NCBI GenBank assembly: GCA_030849065.1
Contig: JASAON010001421.1
Coordinates: 1 to 23,925, forward strand
Origin: Jaenimonas drosophilae
Lineage: Eukaryota; Euglenozoa; Kinetoplastea; Trypanosomatida; Trypanosomatidae
Direction: 5' to 3'
DNA: 23,925 nucleotides
Shown: one piece after another, positions 16,368 to 23,925 of the stretch
How the letters are laid out: each line of letters begins with the position of its first letter
How positions within the stretch are numbered: position 1 is the stretch's first letter
Program-made: the position numbers and the translations under genes
Notes under the pieces: generated by a model
What the model was told of the DNA's origin: nothing
What the model saw: only the letters and a program-made list of their open reading frames with translations
Database searches by the model: none

Positions 16368-16670
16368 ATGGGGGTGACGGCGCACACCTCTTCATGCATC
16401 ACGACACGTACACCTCACTAACATGTGAATTTGGGAGAATGATCCTTTTTTTTTTCTTCTTCTTCTTCAACGTCGGACGATGGGGATGTGTTGCAACATC
16501 GCCGCCATTATGCATCTGCTGCTCGCTATTATGTGTGTACGTGTGTGGGCATCTTCGCCGGTGCCAAGAACAGCCATGTTGAGGCTGCACCCATACACTT
16601 TTCTGTTGTTGGTCGTACGCACATGACGTGACTATCAGTGATCTGTGGTGTGTATCCATCTCCCACATCG
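16368..16670 (+). other. Spacer with an additional unused-looking pyrimidine tract
   Basis: This is the 3' region of the RABL3-like gene. It contains a strong T/C tract at 16446-16470 with no AG until about 100 bases later and no credible coding frame behind it. The acceptor used for the next gene is a second tract at 16671-16694. Confidence 0.6.
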
Positions 16671-16694
16671 TTTTCCCCCCTTTTTTTTTCGTAG
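16671..16694 (+). promoter_or_regulatory. Candidate spliced-leader acceptor, LRR gene
   Basis: Four T, six C, nine T and a C lead to GTAG with AG at 16693-16694. There is no ATG between it and the coding start at 16803, so the UTR is about 108 nt. Confidence 0.85.
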
Positions 16695-16802
16695 TGTCTT
16701 TTTGTATCATATTAACCGTGGTTGGTGGAGCACAAAAACCACCAACCACAACAAACACACATTCATAGCGACGAGGTGCGCGTGTGTGTGTGTGTGAGTA
16801 GA

Positions 16803-19802
16803 ATGGAGATCAGCTCCACCCCACTTGCTCCTCCTCCTCAGCAACAAGATGCACAACCATCATTGATGCCACTCTGCAGCACCGACGCTGCCCCACCACG
16901 CTGGTCGCTCCTCTGCGTGGCACACGTTCTGCAGTACTTCCCACAAGACGTGCTGCCACTGGCCTTGATGTGCAGCTCACCCACACTACGCTTGATGAGC
17001 GAGCACACTCCATCTGGTGTGTGCCACAGTGGCTATAGCGTGCAGAGCTGGGAAGATTGCCGAGCATCTGCGGAGGAGCTCTTCGTGCGCACGCACGCTT
17101 CCGTCGAGGAGGGCGGCGAGGACGTAGATGCACGACGCCGTCGCGTCTACGATGGCTCGCAGAATACAACGATGCCACGTTGGGTGCGGAGCTTCATGGC
17201 GCAACGCCACTTGCATGCGCACTACTACCCCGTGCGGGGGTACGCCCGCAGCGATGCACGGGCGGTGTTGGTGAGTGAAAATGGCACCATTGTTGAGGAC
17301 CCCTTTGCCTCGGCAGATGCCTGGCGTGGACGCTCATGCAGTGGTACCTACAAGACGTGCGGCATGAATGATGACGTGCCACTGCTTCGATGCACGTCGG
17401 TGAGCTCACTGGAGTCTTGTTTGCTGAGTGTGTGGTGGCTACGAAGGAGCTACATTGGTGGTGTAGCTCTTCACTTGGATAGTATGAAGCCTGCACAATG
17501 CCCAGCCTTTGCTGAGATTCGTGCAGCACTTCGGGTGAAGGAGCTCACGTGCAGCCACTGCGTCTTGTCAGAGGAGTGGATGCAGAGCATCTCCACCTGC
17601 GAGGAGGTGGAGCTCCTCTCCATCTGCCGCTGTGCGACGGAGCATGCCATATCGTTTCACTCCATCAACCCAATCCTCACCCGCCCACACAGTGGCCATC
17701 GCGGGCTCAGTCGGTGGTATGTAGCAGGACTACGTTCTCTGGGCACCTTGGCCAAGTTGCGCTGCCTTCGCATCATTGAGACACCACTTCACTCCGACGT
17801 GCTGAGCTCCATCGTCCACGAGAGCCCCGTCGAGGTGATTGTGTTGCACCAAACCCGTGGCATCGATTCCCTCGAGTGCCTCGCCTCCCTCCCCCGCCTT
17901 CACTCACTCAGCCTGCGTCTCATGAACCTCACCAACGATGGCGCACAACACCTCCGTCGATGCACCGCGCTGCGCCACCTCAACCTGTCGGAGTGCCGCC
18001 GCATCACTGACCTCTCCTTCCTCCCACACCTCACCTCCCTCGTCAGCCTCAACGTGGCGCGCAGCAGCTACGGCGAGGAGCACATGCGCGCCATTGGCCA
18101 ATGCACGAAGCTCCGCGCGCTGGGCATTCAATCGCTGAAGCACGTCTCTGGCATCGCCCACCTCTCCGCCCTCCACTCTCTCGAGCTGCTGAACGTGGCG
18201 GGAAATGTGCTGCAGAACGCTGGATGTGCCAGCATCGCCAACATGCCCGAGCTGATGCACCTCAACATGAGCTGCTGCCGCTGCCTCACCAGCTTGGGCC
18301 AGTGGGTCGGTGCCCTCACACGTCTGAGCTCGCTGGACCTCTCACGCAGCTACGTGGACAGTGCTGGTTTGGTGCTGCTCCATACCTGCTCCAGCCTGCG
18401 CTACCTCAACTTGAGCAACTGCAGCCGCGTCACCTCCATCGCCTTCGTCGAGGGCCTCACCGCGCTGCAGTGGCTCGATCTCTCCAGCAGCAGCATCGCC
18501 GACGCCGAGGCCACACGTTTGCAGTTGGCCACCCCACTCCGCTACCTCTCCCTGAAGGACTGCCCCCTCATTGGTAGTGCTCACTTTGTGCAGCACCTGC
18601 ACCACCTCCAGCACCTCAACCTGGAGGCCACCTCCATCCAGGATGATTCTATCCCATCCATCTCTGCCGCCACGGAGCTGCGCTACCTCAACCTGAGCCA
18701 CTGCCGCCTCCTCACTGACATCGAGGCCGTGGCACACCTGCACAAGCTTGTTGAGATGGATCTCAGCTACACCTATCTCACCAACGGGGGTGTGGCACCG
18801 CTGGCACACTGCCCCTCCATGGAGGTGGTTCGCCTCATTCGCTGCCCCAACCTCAGCTCACTGCACCCCTTCTCGGGCATGAAGAGTGTGCGAGAGATTG
18901 TGGCAGACTCACTGCCCTGCCGTGTGGCAGCCATGACGGCGCCCAATGCGGAGTTATGGAGCTCCCACAACAGTCTCGGCGCGCGCTCTGCCGCGTCGGC
19001 GTGGCGATCGTCGCGCACCACATCGCGCTCGGGCCTCACTCTCAGCGCCAACTCCAGCATCACGAGCACCTCAGATTTACAATCGTCGGTGATGGATTGC
19101 TTCGATGAGGTGGAGGAGGAGGCCAACCTGCCACTGCAGCTACCCGCCCTTCAGACTCTATCCCTGCGCAAGAGCGCCATTCATGATGCGATGCTGGAGG
19201 CGGTGCTGTGTGGCAGCACACGGATGGTGCACGTGGATCTCTCCGAGTGCCGCAATCTCACACACCTCCAAGGCTTGCCCTCACTACCCTTTCTGATGGA
19301 GCTCAACCTCTCGCACGCTGGCATCACCAACGCCGGCTTGAAGCGCATCGCCGATTCCTGCCCCGGGCTGCTACACCTCACCCTGAGTAACTGCCGCAAC
19401 CTCACCAGCGTGGCTGTGGTGGGCAAGCTGCAACGTCTGCGCCATTTGGATCTCTCCCGGGTTCGTCTGAGCAGTGAGTGCCTCGATGGGGTTCAGCAGT
19501 GCCGTGGCTTGACCTATCTCAACCTCTCCGACTGTGAGCTCTGCAGCATCAACGCGTTACACACACTCCTCCAGCTGAAGGAGCTCCACGCCAAGTCCAA
19601 CCCACTCACCAACGGCGGCATCACAGGCCTCGCGCACTGCCTCGCCATGGAGCAGCTCTACTTCACCAAGTGCAAACTACTGACGAGCGTGGAGGAGCTG
19701 CGCAAATCTCTGCCACAACTGGATGTGCTCGATGTGTATGGCACGGCGGTACCATCACGGGTGGCGGGGATGCCATCCAAGACGGCGTGCGCCATCATGT
19801 GA
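16803..19802 (+). CDS. Leucine-rich-repeat protein with F-box-like N-terminus and CaaX box
   Basis: This 999-residue protein has three parts. Residues about 33-67 (from PPRWSLLCVAHVLQYF through LMCSSPTLRL) look like a degenerate F-box. Residues about 360-700 and 776-985 are two blocks of leucine-rich repeats. These alternate between a cysteine type (LRYLNLSHCRLLTDI) and a threonine/glycine type (MDLSYTYLTNGGVAPLAHC), giving a compound unit of 47 residues, visible as a roughly 141-base period in the DNA. A Ser-rich linker (about 705-775) separates the blocks. The protein ends in CAIM, a CaaX box whose Met favours farnesylation. The combination recalls the membrane-anchored F-box/LRR proteins FBXL2 and FBXL20, suggesting a ubiquitin-ligase substrate receptor on a membrane. 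That function is inference, and the F-box is weak. No signal peptide is visible. The start is the first ATG after a strong acceptor. Confidence 0.88.
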   Translation: MEISSTPLAPPPQQQDAQPSLMPLCSTDAAPPRWSLLCVAHVLQYFPQDVLPLALMCSSPTLRLMSEHTPSGVCHSGYSVQSWEDCRASAEELFVRTHASVEEGGEDVDARRRRVYDGSQNTTMPRWVRSFMAQRHLHAHYYPVRGYARSDARAVLVSENGTIVEDPFASADAWRGRSCSGTYKTCGMNDDVPLLRCTSVSSLESCLLSVWWLRRSYIGGVALHLDSMKPAQCPAFAEIRAALRVKELTCSHCVLSEEWMQSISTCEEVELLSICRCATEHAISFHSINPILTRPHSGHRGLSRWYVAGLRSLGTLAKLRCLRIIETPLHSDVLSSIVHESPVEVIVLHQTRGIDSLECLASLPRLHSLSLRLMNLTNDGAQHLRRCTALRHLNLSECRRITDLSFLPHLTSLVSLNVARSSYGEEHMRAIGQCTKLRALGIQSLKHVSGIAHLSALHSLELLNVAGNVLQNAGCASIANMPELMHLNMSCCRCLTSLGQWVGALTRLSSLDLSRSYVDSAGLVLLHTCSSLRYLNLSNCSRVTSIAFVEGLTALQWLDLSSSSIADAEATRLQLATPLRYLSLKDCPLIGSAHFVQHLHHLQHLNLEATSIQDDSIPSISAATELRYLNLSHCRLLTDIEAVAHLHKLVEMDLSYTYLTNGGVAPLAHCPSMEVVRLIRCPNLSSLHPFSGMKSVREIVADSLPCRVAAMTAPNAELWSSHNSLGARSAASAWRSSRTTSRSGLTLSANSSITSTSDLQSSVMDCFDEVEEEANLPLQLPALQTLSLRKSAIHDAMLEAVLCGSTRMVHVDLSECRNLTHLQGLPSLPFLMELNLSHAGITNAGLKRIADSCPGLLHLTLSNCRNLTSVAVVGKLQRLRHLDLSRVRLSSECLDGVQQCRGLTYLNLSDCELCSINALHTLLQLKELHAKSNPLTNGGITGLAHCLAMEQLYFTKCKLLTSVEELRKSLPQLDVLDVYGTAVPSRVAGMPSKTACAIM

Positions 19803-20547
19803 AGCACCAATCAGAGGCCAACACAACAGCAGTAGTGGTTGCTCTCGTCTACCTTGTGCTTGTACTTCTTGTGTTGGGTGTGGTGGCAGATACGTGCAGA
19901 TGCGATGTTTTTTTTTTTGGGAAGCGCTTCTTCTGGTTTTTCCTTTGTGTTCCCGATTACAAATTTTCTGCATCACATTTTTCTTGCATCTCCTGCACAC
20001 TGATACGCAGCACACTTTCACTACTCGACAAGTCTTCGAACACACACAATCACACACACGCACACACGTCTTCATCTTCTTGTACCACGAACACACAATC
20101 ACACGCACACAACATCAAAAAACAACAACAACATTCAAACACACATCACATTTTTGATGCCTCTGTTGTCTGCGCACACCTTCGCTCGCTCTTCTTGTAT
20201 GTTCTTCCTATTTTTGCTGCAGTTGGCTTGCATGCTGCGGCTGTGCGTGGGCCATCATCATCTTTGCTCCATGGTGCCTTTCTTTCTCCAGTCTCTCCGC
20301 TAAGTTGCTGGCATATGCACTGGCATACATCATTCCTTCACTCTGAGCTATGCCTCTCGTGCTTCTTGAGCTTGACCGTCTTCTCCTTCTCTATCCATTC
20401 ATCTCTCACACCGGTTGTAGTTGTTGGCAGGGTAGTCATAGCCACCTTCTTCCTCCACGCAGACACAACACCAAACACAATCTTTCTCACTGTGTTTGGC
20501 TGTCTTGTATAGCGTTGCAAACACCAAAATCATCATTGAAGAGCACA
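19803..20547 (+). other. Spacer after the LRR gene, no supported gene
   Basis: About 750 bases of T/C-rich and CA-rich sequence. A ten-base T run at about 19909-19918 and another T/C tract near 20160-20220 look like processing signals. Open frames through it encode Ser/His/Thr-rich repeat sequence with no family resemblance. Confidence 0.6.
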
Positions 20548-20609
20548 CTTTTCTTTTTTTCGTTCTTCTTTCTTTGGTTACACACACTGCTGTATTACCA
20601 TCTACGTAG
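20548..20609 (+). promoter_or_regulatory. Candidate spliced-leader acceptor, 2H phosphoesterase gene
   Basis: A T-rich tract (20548-20577) is followed by the first AG in CGTAG at 20608-20609. No ATG intervenes before 20774. The long UTR includes an AT dinucleotide run and a second CT-rich tract, after which no AG precedes the start codon. Confidence 0.55.
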
Positions 20610-20660
20610 TAGGGCCATAACCCAACTGTTTTCATCACCGCGATCAACGTCATTCCCAAC

Positions 20661-20686
20661 CACACACACACATATATATATATACG
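20661..20686 (+). repeat. CA then TA dinucleotide run
   Basis: A CA repeat passes directly into a TA repeat of about seven units within the 5' UTR of the 2H phosphoesterase gene. Confidence 0.8.
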
Positions 20687-20773
20687 CACGCATTCGGAGC
20701 TGGTACGTGAGTCTCTCTCCCTTCTACCCACAACCTCTCTGCCCTTCCCTCGACCCTAACAACAACAACAATC

Positions 20774-21472
20774 ATGTCTCTCATCGCCATCAACGTGTGC
20801 CTGGTTTGCAACATCTTCGATACCGCGGCGATCCCGCTCTCTAACTCACTCTGCCCGCCCAGCGATGATGGTGTATGGAGCTCATCCACCGCCTACCGCC
20901 TCGTCTCTCTTGCGGAGAAGAAGCCCCAACGTGGCAGTGGCTATCCGCACTGCACCGTTGCGCAAATCTGTGTGCGGGCGACGGAGCTCAGCACTGTGAA
21001 AGAGCATGTGAAGGCGGTGTGGCAGCGCCATCGCAGGCTGGCGGAGGAGAAGAAGGAGCAGCTCCTTCTGACGGGCATCGACGCAGGACCCGTCTTTGCC
21101 ACCTTGGAGGATGGCACGGAGGTGCACCTGCCCAACATCACCATGGAGTGCAGCGAGGCTCTGCGTGAGCTGCACAATGACGTCGTGGAGACCCTCAAGC
21201 CACACCACGTTCAGCTCGGCTCGATGGAGAAGGCCAAATCCACCTTTAACAAGGGCTTCCCCGCCGGGGAGGGCTCCATCACGTGGATGATTGAGTACCT
21301 TGCGGCGAGTGCGGGCGAACACTACCGCCCACACATCACACTTGGTGCCTCACCCATACCCGCCATTGATCGGCTCACCGTCTTCCAGGCCAAGTCTGTG
21401 CCACTGCAGAAGTGCCGGCTTGTGGTGAGTCAGATGGGCAACTACTGCTCCTGCTTCGAGCTTCTGGAGTAA
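20774..21472 (+). CDS. 2H phosphoesterase-like protein
   Basis: This 232-residue protein carries the two-histidine signature of the 2H phosphoesterase superfamily (LigT, CPDase, USB1 and relatives): H-C-T at 59-61 in GYPHCTVAQICV and H-I-T at 187-189 in HYRPHITLGASP. In that superfamily the two H-x-T motifs face each other in a bilobed fold and hydrolyse 2',3'-cyclic phosphates or 2'-5' linkages in RNA or nucleotides. The spacing of 128 residues is longer than in bacterial LigT; the extra length is mainly helical (about 70-100 and 120-150). The protein ends in a strand pair, CRLVVSQMGNYCSCFELLE, as expected for the fold. It has no transmembrane segment. An RNA end-processing or cyclic-phosphate role is likely but the substrate is unknown. 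The start is the first ATG after the acceptor, in a CAACAACAACAATC context. The ORF has no low-complexity runs. Confidence 0.75.
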   Translation: MSLIAINVCLVCNIFDTAAIPLSNSLCPPSDDGVWSSSTAYRLVSLAEKKPQRGSGYPHCTVAQICVRATELSTVKEHVKAVWQRHRRLAEEKKEQLLLTGIDAGPVFATLEDGTEVHLPNITMECSEALRELHNDVVETLKPHHVQLGSMEKAKSTFNKGFPAGEGSITWMIEYLAASAGEHYRPHITLGASPIPAIDRLTVFQAKSVPLQKCRLVVSQMGNYCSCFELLE

Positions 21473-22290
21473 GGGTGGGGGTAGCGTACATGTGTGTGTG
21501 TGCGTGTGTGTGTTTATGCCTCGCGAGAGACCTCGTCCATGCTTCAGCTTCATCACCGCATTTTTTTCTGTTGCTCCACTCCTTCCCCCTTTTCCTGCAC
21601 ATACACGCGCGCGCCACATTTTTTTTTGCCCAACTTTTTTTTTTTTTTTTGGGCATGCTTAATAGGGCGTGTGCAGAGGTGTTTGATGAGGAGGATGCGG
21701 GGAAGAGGTGGCGGAGATATTGTCCTGCCCCCTCTTTGCCACAATGGCTCATATCTCTATCCGCATCCCTCTCTGCTCCCACCACACACCACTCGTTGGC
21801 GCATGAGGTGATCCAGGGAGAAGATGAAGAAAACCAAAAGCAACTGATAGCAACAACGGCTCATCCCCAACAAGCAGCACAGATACTAAATGAAGAGCCT
21901 CTCTCTAAGCCGACCCCCGTGCGCGCGTGCCGCTGCCACGCTACCACTCCTTTCATACTCATACACTCAAACAACACAAACAGAAGTTCATGAACGGCGC
22001 AACGCTGTGTGATGAAGAGAACGACGGAGCACCCCCCTACTTCACCTCTCTCTTCGTCGTGTCTTTGCTCCCATATCTATTTATGGCGGCAATTTGATGG
22101 ACGACGTGGCTGACTTCGTGTGGAGCCGCGCGCGCATGCAGCGCCACCGCGGTTTTGGTGCTCGCGTAGCTCACGCAGCTCCTTTGAGTACCTCCTCCCC
22201 CCCACACACAAAGAGATCCTTTCTTACCATCAATGAGGTGCGGAGGGGAACTCAGCTCTCCCAACCTTCAAGGGTGCCTGTGCTGCCTAT
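21473..22290 (+). other. Spacer with strong T tracts and only doubtful small ORFs
   Basis: About 820 bases. It holds a TG repeat just after the stop, then T runs at about 21619-21628 and 21636-21650 followed by TAG at 21663-21665. That looks like a complete acceptor, but the longest frame after it with its own ATG is about 40 codons. A 112-codon frame from ATG 21655 starts before that AG and uses A/T-ending codons unlike the neighbouring genes, so I do not call it. Confidence 0.55.
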
Positions 22291-22353
22291 TTTTTTTTGT
22301 GTGTGTTTCTCTTCCTACTACTTCTTCATCATCGTGGTTTTACTTCAATCAAG
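22291..22353 (+). promoter_or_regulatory. Candidate spliced-leader acceptor, amastin gene
   Basis: A T run and CT-rich tract are followed by the first AG in CAAG at 22352-22353. CGCAG ending at 22487, ten bases before the start codon, is an alternative. No ATG lies between either site and 22498. Confidence 0.55.
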
Positions 22354-22497
22354 GGACTTGCTCCACTCACTAGCTACTTACCCACTTCTACACACACACA
22401 CACACACCAACCCAGCTGACCAACCAACCCCTGAGGGCTATATACTCTCGTTCATTCGCTAGCAACACCTCTCATTTACTATCGCAGTTGGTTCACC

Positions 22498-23034
22498 ATG
22501 GCTCCTCAAATACCCCCCATGATTGGTGCTGGCGTCTTTGCCGTACTACAGCTCATTGTGTTGGCCTTCATCGTCATTGCCACACCCATCGCCCAGTTTA
22601 AGCCACGTTGGTATGACTCCTCCGCCTGCCTCACCATGTGGGGCTACAAGGAGAAGTGCAGCTCCACCTCATACACCTCCCGCGGCACTGACGCCTTCGG
22701 ATGCAAACGTCGTCGCAACAACATGAATGGTGCGGCAGCCTTCGCTCTCTTCTCCATCTTGGTTGCCCTCGTTCTTTTCATCTTCGCCATTGTGTTGCTC
22801 CTGAAGAAGGAGGTCAACCGCTACGTGTGTATCATTTTGCTCATTGTGAATGTTCTTATGATCCTCGTCTCGTGGGCATGTGTGGCTGGTTCCTACAACG
22901 AAAAGATGTGCGATACGGAGATCCAGTGGCAGTGGAAGTACGGCCCGGGCTTTGGCCTCCTCGTCGCGGCGTGGTGCGTTCAGGTGATCAACGCATGCTG
23001 GTATCTTCTCATTGGCTTTGTGTGCAAGTCGTAG
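22498..23034 (+). CDS. Amastin-family surface glycoprotein
   Basis: This 178-residue protein has the four-helix layout of amastins, a trypanosomatid surface family. Helices lie at about 9-31, 78-102, 108-131 and 150-176. The amastin signature (C, aliphatic or aromatic, T/S, then hydrophobic, W-G, ending in C) is present as CLTMWGYKEKC at 44-54 in the first extracellular loop; Met replaces the more usual Leu or Phe. Further loop cysteines at 69 and 138 could form disulfides. The final helix with W159, C160 and W168 is also typical. The ATG sits in an ACC-ATG-GCT context and is the first after both candidate acceptors. Amastins occur in intracellular stages and also in insect-only trypanosomatids; their biochemical role is not established. 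Only one copy is seen here, which suggests a dispersed member and not a delta-type tandem array. Confidence 0.9.
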   Translation: MAPQIPPMIGAGVFAVLQLIVLAFIVIATPIAQFKPRWYDSSACLTMWGYKEKCSSTSYTSRGTDAFGCKRRRNNMNGAAAFALFSILVALVLFIFAIVLLLKKEVNRYVCIILLIVNVLMILVSWACVAGSYNEKMCDTEIQWQWKYGPGFGLLVAAWCVQVINACWYLLIGFVCKS

Positions 23035-23531
23035 ACCTTTTTGCTAGAGCAATTCTTAGCGCCACATGGGAAGTAGTGGCAACATGAATGCCCTCCTCTC
23101 TCCCCCTTCCCCCTGGTGAAGTCTGACAACACACACGTGCAACGCACAACACAACACGTGTTGCTTCGCTTGCGGAAGTTCTCTTCCTTCTTTTTTTTGT
23201 TTTACTACGTGTGCCGTCTTTCTTTCGCTGTATCACCACAAGAAGAACGTTTCGTGATCCCACCGAGGGGAATCCATCCTTTTTTATGACTCTCTCTTTT
23301 GTTTTCACCGCTCCGTTTGAGGCAATGCTCGTGTGTGTTTCTTTTGCCTTACACCGGCGTGAAGTTGCGGGAGAAATAGAAACATGCTCTTCCTTCTTCT
23401 TTTTTTCATTTTGAACGTTGGCACCGCATCTTGATTCTTGTTTTCTACGTTGTTGTGGCGAACACTAATTGAAACAAAAACACCCTTTTTCGTTCGCCAA
23501 CTGGTTTCTGATGTTCCGCTTGTGACTCCCT
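23035..23531 (+). other. Amastin 3' UTR and spacer
   Basis: A T-rich region with tracts near 23189-23198, 23279-23284 and 23388-23412. From 23380 to 23534 there is no AG dinucleotide at all, the kind of exclusion zone found between a branch site and its splice acceptor. No coding sequence is supported. In trypanosomatids amastin 3' UTRs often control stage-specific expression, but I recognise no known element here. Confidence 0.5.
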
Positions 23532-23915
23532 ATGAGTCGTTGTACCTGCCATGCTACCATCGCCAAGAACTACTTTGCGTGGGACGCCTCTGACAGGAAC
23601 ATTTGCTGTGCATGCGATGGTGTGGTGCTCATTGACGGCTGCTGTGTTGGAGCAGAGCACGCATACCATCTTGCTTGCTGGACTAATGCTGATGGCAACC
23701 CAATTTCCTTTTCACTGTTTCTTCATTCCTCCCTGACACCTACTTTCATACCTGACTGCACTGCCTTCAGCTGTGCAACTACGCTTCTCTTCACCATTAC
23801 TCCACGTCATCTTGAGGGGGAAGCGTCTGTCTTGTGCTTGTGCGTGTGTTTGTATACAATCCCTCCCTACCCACTACTCTCTCTCCTCAAACCTTTGTTG
23901 CTCTTTGTTGTATAG
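23532..23915 (+). pseudogene. LIM-like zinc-finger fragment, doubtful coding region
   Basis: The first 55 codons of this frame encode a plausible zinc-binding piece: C-T-C-H at 4-7, then NYFAWDASDRNICCACD, then HAYHLACW. The pattern C-x2-C-x17-H-x2-C matches the first half of a LIM domain, and YHLACW resembles its usual Y-H-x-x-C-F. After about residue 55 the frame turns into Leu/Thr/Phe-rich sequence that looks like translated pyrimidine tract, and no other frame continues a zinc finger. The first AG after a 155-base AG-free zone falls inside this frame's own start (23535-23536), so the ATG may not even be in an mRNA. A decayed gene fragment, a tiny gene, or a chance pattern are all possible. 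Confidence 0.3.
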
Positions 23916-23925
23916 GACCACTAAA

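Noticed and set aside
19670..20512. 280-codon open frame extending from the end of the LRR gene into the spacer
   Set aside because: Its first part is a frame shadow of the LRR gene and the rest is Ser/His/Thr-rich translation of CA and CT repeats.
20350..20844. 164-codon open frame starting at an ATG and overlapping the 2H gene start
   Set aside because: It spans the predicted splice acceptor and AT/CA repeats, then shadows the 2H gene in another frame; no domain is recognisable.
21655..21993. 112-codon frame MLNRACAEVFDEED... as a separate small gene
   Set aside because: The ATG precedes the likely splice AG, codon choice is unlike neighbouring genes, and no family is recognised. It is kept only as part of a finding.

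Overview
The window looks like nuclear DNA from a kinetoplastid flagellate, most likely a trypanosomatid. Thirteen convincing protein genes all lie on the + strand and none shows an intron. Almost every start codon is preceded by a pyrimidine-rich tract ending in AG, the signal for spliced-leader trans-splicing. UTRs and spacers are full of CA/TG and trinucleotide microsatellites, codon third positions favour G/C, and an amastin-family gene lies near the right end. Genes end in TAA, TAG and TGA, so the standard code fits and a reassigned-stop lineage is unlikely. I cannot name a genus from sequence alone. The layout reads as one directional, polycistronically transcribed cluster. I therefore chose most starts as the first ATG after the likely splice acceptor; the raw open frames are usually 25-110 codons too long at the 5' end.

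Left part (1-7 kb): a low-complexity Asp/Asn/Ser-rich protein of unknown function; PIG-P, a small membrane subunit of the first enzyme of GPI-anchor synthesis; two adjacent helical-repeat proteins that appear to be divergent tandem paralogues, probably mitochondrial; and a DUF1749-type alpha/beta-hydrolase-fold protein.

Middle (7-15 kb): a 1.2 kb spacer; a coiled-coil protein with scattered F-x-P motifs, of cytoskeletal type; a spermidine-synthase-like SAM methyltransferase; a small PPR protein whose four central repeats all carry the Thr/Asn adenine code (KPAF4-like); and the WD40 splicing factor PLRG1/Prp46.

Right part (15-24 kb): a RABL3-like atypical small GTPase with a degenerate base-recognition motif and an inserted hydrophobic region; a 999-residue leucine-rich-repeat protein with an F-box-like N-terminus and a C-terminal CAIM prenylation box; a 2H-phosphoesterase-like protein with paired H-x-T motifs; an amastin; and a possible LIM-like zinc-finger fragment in an otherwise non-coding end.

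The genes do not form a pathway, as expected for kinetoplastid arrays. RNA metabolism does recur: the PPR protein, PLRG1, the 2H protein and possibly the two helical-repeat proteins. I found no rRNA, tRNA, CRISPR array, transposon or viral gene. The best leads are the poly(A)-code PPR protein, the tandem paralogue pair, the F-box/LRR/CaaX protein, the 2H protein and the RABL3-like protein.
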